A DNA stretch of 64,000 bases. Origin: Lonicera japonica. Its lineage: Eukaryota; Streptophyta; Magnoliopsida; Dipsacales; Caprifoliaceae. The position numbers and the translations under genes were made by a program. Shown here one piece after another: positions 58,440-64,000 of this stretch. The DNA lies in contig CM038467.1 in the NCBI GenBank assembly GCA_021464415.1, positions 54,828,734 through 54,892,733 on the forward strand. The letters are read 5' to 3'. The notes beneath the pieces are model-generated. The model worked only from the letters and a program-made list of their open reading frames with translations, made no database searches and was not told where the DNA came from. Positions within the stretch are counted from its first letter, which is position 1; every line of letters starts with the position of its first letter.

Positions 58440-58560
58440 ATATGTTTAGTTTTTCACCAGATCAACTTCTAGATTGATGTTTTGATGAAATTTGGTGAAA
58501 ATCATTAGAATCATCTCCATCAAATTTTGTTAAAAACTTCATTCGTTTCCCCTTACGATG
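58440..58560. repeat. Fold-back stem copy in the 3' UTR intron
   Basis: TTGATGAAATTTGGTGAAAATCA followed by its approximate inverse CATCTCCATCAAATTTTGTT. Same family as 9905-9995 and 62480-62844. Confidence 0.45.
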
Positions 58561-58680
58561 GATGATTCTTTTTTTCTTTCAAGATAAGACCGTCTCATCT
58601 CAGGATTGATTGATATATATATATACACGTATACATACATATGAGGTCAATTTTATCATTACATTTTTATTTTTATTTTC

Positions 58681-58870
58681 AGATGGAATTTGCACTATTT
58701 CCGGAATCAGTGAACTTACTTGGACTGGGTTTCTTCTCAGTAAGGCTATGATGCTGCAGCTGCAATTGACCCTTTGTGGAAAATGAGAAATGGGATTGTC
58801 ATGCCAAAAACTGTTATGTTAATGGAAACATTAGAATTTCTTTCTTATAGAAATTAAAATATTTTGAAAA
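58681..58870 (+). other. Probable 3' UTR exon
   Basis: After the stop at 57890 a likely donor (TTCAAG|GTATAT, 57904) and an acceptor (ATTTTCAG, 58680) would remove a 776-base intron full of (TA)n and repeat sequence. The following 190 bases are less AT-rich and end near AATTAAAATATTTTG. Inferred from splice signals only. Confidence 0.45.
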
Positions 58871-58874
58871 TTGA

Positions 58875-59380
58875 TATCTATGAGGAAGTTGTGTACTTTC
58901 TGCTCATGCATTAGCTGGGCATTTGGGTGAAGTGATATTGAAATCTCTCAGGATTAGTGATGGCAAGAGGTAGAATTGGTCAAATTTGAACACGGCTCGT
59001 TTGGAAAATGACCGAGCTGAACCTGTGTCTGACTCGAAGTGGGATTAGTTTGAAAAACTTGAATTCGCTCGTTTCTATGCATTGGCTTACATGCCCGGTG
59101 TCCCGCTCCTTTTTGACTCGACCCTAGCTCTTGTAATTATATATATATATATTATATAAAGGTATTTATTAAGAAAATAATATTACATTCAGGTTGGATC
59201 AGGTCAGGAGGAGAAATGAGTTTAATATACGTGAACATGAAGTTAGAATATCACGTAAACCCTGGCCAAAATATGGCAGGTCTTTAACAATCTCTAGTTT
59301 TTGAATTTTGAGCTCTACACTTGGGCACAGGCCCTGGTCATGATAGGTATGTTAATGTCTCTGTGGTTATCTTTATAATT
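58875..59380. other. Intergenic DNA
   Basis: No gene is seen. A (TA)n run is at about 59137-59157. Confidence 0.45.
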
Positions 59381-59382
59381 AC

Positions 59383-60051
59383 TGCAACGGACACGCGATT
59401 TGACAAATTTTACCCTAAAATTATGAGTTTGTTACAACATTTCCCCTAAATGTTTCCGTTTTTGCAATCTAAGCCCTGAAGTACACCAAGTGATGCATAA
59501 ACCCTTTGTCCACTCCCGTTTGAAATACCCGGACATCTGACTTGGATCTTACTTGGATGAAATGAAGGAAATAGCAGATTTATAACCTATCAATATCACA
59601 CTTTGTTCAAATGATGGAGATCACCAAAGATTAGGGTTTTGTGCTTGAGAGGTGGAATGGTTAGGTTTAACAATGAGATGATTTCGCAACTTAATCGAAG
59701 TGCAATGCTTTCAGCTGATTGAAATATATTGAAAGAATTTCAGAGTACATTGTTAATCCTAACCGTTCTAGCTCTTAAAGCACAAAACCTTAATTTATAT
59801 CAATTTATCTAAATCGAGCAAAGTGTAAATGCTATAAATCAACCATTTCATCCATGTACGATTCCAGTCACATGTCCGTGTCAGCCATAGATAATTGATT
59901 TAAATGAGATTTGATGGAGGTTGGCATTACATCACTTAATTAGGGTACTCCAAGGTTTTGATTGCACAAATTGAAACATTAGGGGAAAAATTGCAATAAA
60001 CAACTTTAGGGTTAAATTTGTCAATTCGCCCAATGCACGTAACTCAAAGTC
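59383..60051. mobile_element. Long palindromic fold-back element (MULE-like)
   Basis: About 670 bp whose two halves are inverse over most of their length. GCGATTTGACAAATTTTACC at the left pairs with the inverse of GGTTAAATTTGTCAATTCGC at the right; AACATTTCCCCTAAATGTTT with its inverse near 59980; and GGGTTTTGTGCTTGAGAG (59634) with the inverse of TTAAAGCACAAAACCTT (59776). No coding. Long inverted repeats suggest a Mutator-like non-autonomous element. The exact ends and target duplication are unresolved. Confidence 0.7.
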
Positions 60052-60544
60052 TTGATTAGAAAATCATGTTATTCACGTTCAAGTCCGAAAAGTTTCATAA
60101 TAGTAAATATGAACCAAACCAACGGTAAATTTAACTATAAATCATAAAGTTGAGACCTAAGATCAATGACATGAAATGTAGAATTTGGAGTATAACACAA
60201 CAATATGCAACAAATGTATCAATTAGTCACTTCTTGTCTTGGTTTTACATCGCATCATTGAGCTCGCCCATGCAGGTGCCGACCTCACTAAGTTGGTGAA
60301 ATATCGATGGCTCATGTGGAGGTTTTGACTTTGGTTAGAGATACCCCTTCCGGGTGGCGTACTATCGTTTGGTGGAGCAAACTAAGCAGTTGGAATGTTG
60401 AATTGATTTGGGGAGACATCTCATGAGCTTATTTAGAGAACTCTGAGCTCCCCTAAGTAATCGTAACATTAGAATTAGTTGCCCGAGCTTTGCACTAAAT
60501 GGGAAATTTTGTTTTGTTAGTACTCATATTCTATGCATTCTCAT

Positions 60545-60685
60545 ATTCAGTTGGCTAGTCAGGTGGTAAAGTATCGCCCTTATAAGGGTAAGGTCTCAAG
60601 TTTGAACCACAGCACTACCATCCCTTTTCCCTCCCCCCTTGGTTTGAGCCTTGGATGTATACATATATTGCTTGTATCAAAAAAA
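60545..60685 (+). mobile_element. tRNA-derived SINE
   Basis: TTGGCTAGTCAGGTGGTAAAG (A box) and, about 35 bases on, CTCAAGTTTGAACC (B-box-like), then pyrimidine-rich sequence, GGTTTGAGCCTTGG, and a TGTATCAAAAAAATA end. Structure fits a plant SINE. Confidence 0.5.
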
Positions 60686-61101
60686 TATTCTATGCGTTCA
60701 TTTATTATAGCAAATGCATGTCCTCTCTAGTTGTGAGAATTAGTATTTAACTATAACAATAGGAGAGATTCTTCATAGATTGACTTTGATTCCATTGCAA
60801 ACAAATTCCAAAATTGAGTACAAGTAAAATCAAACGTGCAAAAAATACCAAAGAATATACTATACTATTAATTTCTAATTTATTACTCATATATATATAT
60901 ATAAGGTTGGGGGTAACCCAATCCCTAGCAATCATGATAACAATAGCACATAATGTATGGAAATTCAAGGGGGGTCTCACAATGTCCCTCAGGGTGAAGT
61001 GAATCATAATATAATAGTCATTGCACAATCTCTTACAACAATCTTCAGGGCGATTCTCAAAACTACAAGGCCCCAAATTAGAGAGACACCTCCCCTCCTT
61101 T

Positions 61102-61735
61102 CACTATGCCCAGCAGGAGTTTAGGTGACGTACACTGTACGTCGCTTAAGTAAAGTTTGTTCGTCACCTAAGGTTTAAGCGACGAACCCCGTGTCACCTA
61201 ACGTGGCATATGGTTTAGGCGACGTACAAATAAAGGCGCGTCACCTAAGTATCACTTAGGTGACGTACAATGTGTACGTCGCCTAAGTGATTCATAGGCG
61301 ACGTACACAGTGTACGTCACCTAAGTGATACTTAGGCTTCGAACGTATAACATGTCGCCTAAGATTTACTTGTTCGTCGCATATGTTTTACACTTAAGCG
61401 ACGTAGCGTTTGCATTTGTCACCTAGAGATATATCTTAGGCGACGTACCTTTTTATGTTCGTCACCTATAATTATCTTTTATGCGACGTACTCTTTTATG
61501 TTCGTCGCCTATAGGTACATCTAAGGTGACGTACTCTTTTATGTTCGTCACCTATAAGTATCTTTTATGCGACGTACCCTTTTTATGTTCGTCACCTATA
61601 AGTATTTTTTATACGACAGACTCTAAGTTCGTTGCCTAAAGGTACATCTAAGGTGACGTACCCTTTTTGTGTTTGTCGCCTAAGTGGGAGAACTAGGCGA
61701 CGTACTTGGTTTAGGTACGTCGCCTAAGTGAAAAA
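61102..61735. repeat. Array of inverted GACGTAC / GTACGTC motifs
   Basis: About twenty alternating copies of TTAGG(C/T)GACGTAC and its inverse GTACGTC(G/A)CCTAA, many paired into local hairpins around short loops. It begins just after CACTATGCCCAGCAGG (61102), which looks like a CACTA terminus, and ends at TACGTCGCCTAAGTG. Dense subterminal motif arrays are a mark of CACTA (En/Spm) elements. No transposase is seen. Confidence 0.75.
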
Positions 61736-61737
61736 TC

Positions 61738-61790
61738 CACTGCACCAGAAATGAACCGTGCCAAAACGAATCTGAAACGGCTCCGAACCG
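61738..61790 (+). mobile_element. Possible CACTA-type end
   Basis: CACTGCACCAGAAATGAACC resembles the CACT(A/G)...CCAGAA ends of CACTA elements and follows the array at once, but in the same orientation as the left end, so it is not its inverted partner. It may start a second element to the right, or be chance. Confidence 0.3.
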
Positions 61791-62479
61791 TGCCACTTTA
61801 AAAATGTAAATTTTTATCCATTTAATTTATTCCAGGCACAATTTTGGCTCTTTTCAACCTATTCCAGCCACATTAGTATGGTTTTTGTTCAAGCCGCATT
61901 TTTGGCTTTTTTTGACTTGTTCTTTTTCATGTTTCGTCTAAATTTTATATAATCAACAAATGAAAACAAATCCATCAAATAGAAAAAAATATATATATTT
62001 AATTAAAAATTGATTATTATTCCACATCCAAATCAAAGTACGCTTTTATAAGTAGAATACAAAGTCGCCAACATACAAAGTTTATTGTTTAGGATCTTTA
62101 TACAACAGTGTTCTATCACAAAGCCTGAAAATACAATAGACTCCTTTGGTTGTCTTTCAAATATTCTTTTCCGCCTTACGAAGTTGTAATTACCAAAATC
62201 TTTGACTTCGTTGTAACCTGGGTATTCATAACATAACAAAATAATGTCAGAGGGATGACAAAATACAACTCTAAGACAAAAAATTACAAAAGCTAGGAGG
62301 AGTTGGACAGGCATGCAATAGAATCATGTATAATCAATAGCATTAAAGCCTTGTGGTGCCGATAAAAAAAAATGTTGTTAAGCACCTCTCCCTTGACAAA
62401 TTCACTGTAGGATCATCATCCATTTTATTAACCACAACAAGCAGCTTAGAAACACCCCTCATCTTTGCAAGTTGTAAAG
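61791..62479. other. Intergenic DNA
   Basis: TTTTGGCT/GCACATTTTTGGC-like short repeats occur around 61840-61920. No gene is supported. Confidence 0.4.
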
Positions 62480-62844
62480 GATCTAAAGAGGACCAATTTT
62501 TTTATACTTAAATGTGAACCAATTATTTCGAGGGGGTAACGAGATGATTTTTTTTTATCAAATTTGGTGAATATGATCTTCATGATTCATCTCTACCAAA
62601 TTTCATCGAAAAATTCAACCAGGAAGTAAGCTAGCTAAACATCTAATATGTTAACTGTCATAAATGCGAAAATATATATATATATATATATATCAATTTT
62701 TTAGTTAACATACTTCCCAAATGAATTTTTCAATGAAATTTGGGGGAGATCATCTTCCCAAGTTTCATCAAAAAATTCATTTTTTTACCCTCTCAAAATT
62801 GTTGGTCCACAATTAAGGACAAAAAAATTGGTCGTCTTTAGATC
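62480..62844. mobile_element. Palindromic fold-back MITE, about 365 bp
   Basis: GATCTAAAGAGGACCAATTT at the left is matched by the inverse of AAATTGGTCGTCTTTAGATC at the right, and the arms continue pairing inward through GAGGGGGTAA/TTACCCTCTC and ATCAAATTTGGTGAATATGA/TCATCTTCCCAAGTTTCAT. The centre is (TA)n. No coding. Confidence 0.75.
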
Positions 62845-62849
62845 AAGAG

Positions 62850-64000
62850 AGCACTTGGAAACCAAATGTAGAGCACAATAGCACATTATATATAATGGAA
62901 CAATAAAACAAGCAGTAACATACCAATACACCTATATCAGCTTGAGACGCACCATCTATCATGTAGACAGAAACTAGTTTCACTTATAAAAGATTGACAG
63001 CTATAAAAATGGTTCAAAACAGATTTAGAATAATCAATTCAACAGCAAACAGAAATAGATTTTAATCAACAATATTCAGATCCAACTTATTCCAAAATAT
63101 TTCAATAATAAAATCAAATTTGCAGTAGTAATTTACTATAAGCAGATCAAATTCGGTACTAACACTTTCTAATAGCAACAACACAAATAAATACACAGCA
63201 CAGCAGATTTTAAGGCAGCAATATCAACAACAAATTAATAGATTATTACAAATATATTCGGGTCCAATTTTCGTCAATTTGAAGCACACAAAAACATTAA
63301 TACTCAGATCTCAAAACAGATATATAACCAACAGATTATTTAATAGCTAATTAAGAAGGATAGTACCAGGATTTATGAAGAGAAAGATTGCAAAACATAT
63401 CTGAAAATAAAACCCACTGGTTCGAGTATAATGCCACCAAGAACGCACCAAACCGAGTACACATCACCAAGAAACGTACACACGCAGCAGGTAGAAATCT
63501 CCACAGAATCGGAATACACAACACTACAATTTTTGGATCTTTAATCTTCAAAAAAAACCAAAATTTTGAATCCAACTTGACAAGAATTTTACAAATAATT
63601 TCGACCAAAAAACAATACAATACTCTCTCAAGGGAATAGAAAAATCCAAAGCGTATTCAATCAATTACTACTCTAATCTCTAGAAATACACAAAAGAAAA
63701 GCACAAAAGAATTTTATTTCTTCAAAGATCTAGAGAGAAACAAGAGAGAAGGAGACGAATGTGTGTGTAGGTGTTGTGCGGCTACTCCTTTTTCCTAGGG
63801 CACGAAGAGATAAAAGAGGATATATATATATATATATATGTGCACAATAGAAGGCTAGCTGTGATCAATCTCATCCAACGGCTAAGATAAAAGAGAAGCA
63901 AATATATATATATTCACTTAAAACAATTCTCATACAAGGACATAAAGCACAAATAAAAAATAAATTAATAAAAACATAAAGTTTTCTTTAAAAATTTTTT
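62850..64000. other. Intergenic DNA at the right edge
   Basis: A-rich sequence, with overlapping frames on both strands at 63351-63639 that I do not recognise. Read on the minus strand, about 63820-63640 looks like a leader: TTTTATCTCTTCGTGCCC then CT-rich sequence. It may be an LTR or a gene promoter, with the body lying to the left. Not assigned. Confidence 0.4.

Overview
The window is plant nuclear DNA from an AT-rich, repeat-dense eudicot genome. The evidence is a large intronless receptor-like protein gene, GT-AG introns in a second gene, and plant Ty3, Ty1-copia, LINE, Helitron, MITE and SINE-like elements. I cannot name the species. Only two host genes are well supported. A 970-residue LRR receptor-like protein of the Ve1/Ve2 type lies at 1489-4401 (minus). 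The 3' exons of a conserved plant coiled-coil/TM protein (At2g24420/At4g31340-like, 'DNA repair ATPase-related') lie at 52171-58870 (plus); they carry a one-base frameshift and their 5' part was not found. Upstream of the receptor gene sits a second copy of its first codons, 5' leader and TATA region, the stump of a lost or shrunken tandem paralogue.

The most interesting object is a complete, young, non-autonomous LTR retrotransposon at 11906-16623. It has near-identical LTRs of 990 and 947 bp with TGATGG...CCATCA ends, a CCCAT target duplication, a PBS and a polypurine tract, but no gag or pol. Its interior carries two blocks of tandem repeats, an antisense LOB-domain (LBD transcription factor) sequence with an intact CX2CX6CX3C zinc motif and a frameshift further on, and a roughly 20-bp minisatellite just before the polypurine tract.

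From 36024 to 47230 lies a degenerate Tat-type Ty3 element on the minus strand: gag, protease, RT, RNase H, integrase, a 58-bp tandem array, an opposite-strand additional ORF and a 3' LTR. A 2.66-kb solo LTR with an AGCTA target duplication is nested inside the opposite-strand ORF. The Tat element and the LBD-bearing element share a layout: an antisense coding block and a tandem array between the main interior and the 3' LTR.

Other regions: a Copia/SIRE-type solo LTR (18773-20193), an assembly gap (20592-20691), LINE tails (20790-21910, 56058-56620), four small inverted-repeat MITEs, three tRNA-like SINE candidates, two fold-back elements (59383-60051, 62480-62844), a Helitron cluster (48082-50179), duplicated intergenic blocks (32.3 and 35.0 kb), a Copia element split by another solo LTR (52980-55525), and a CACTA-like array of inverted GACGTAC motifs (61102-61735). 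Several LTRs carry clusters of self-complementary CG-containing motifs next to a TATA-like box. The rest is AT-rich intergenic DNA in which I see no gene.
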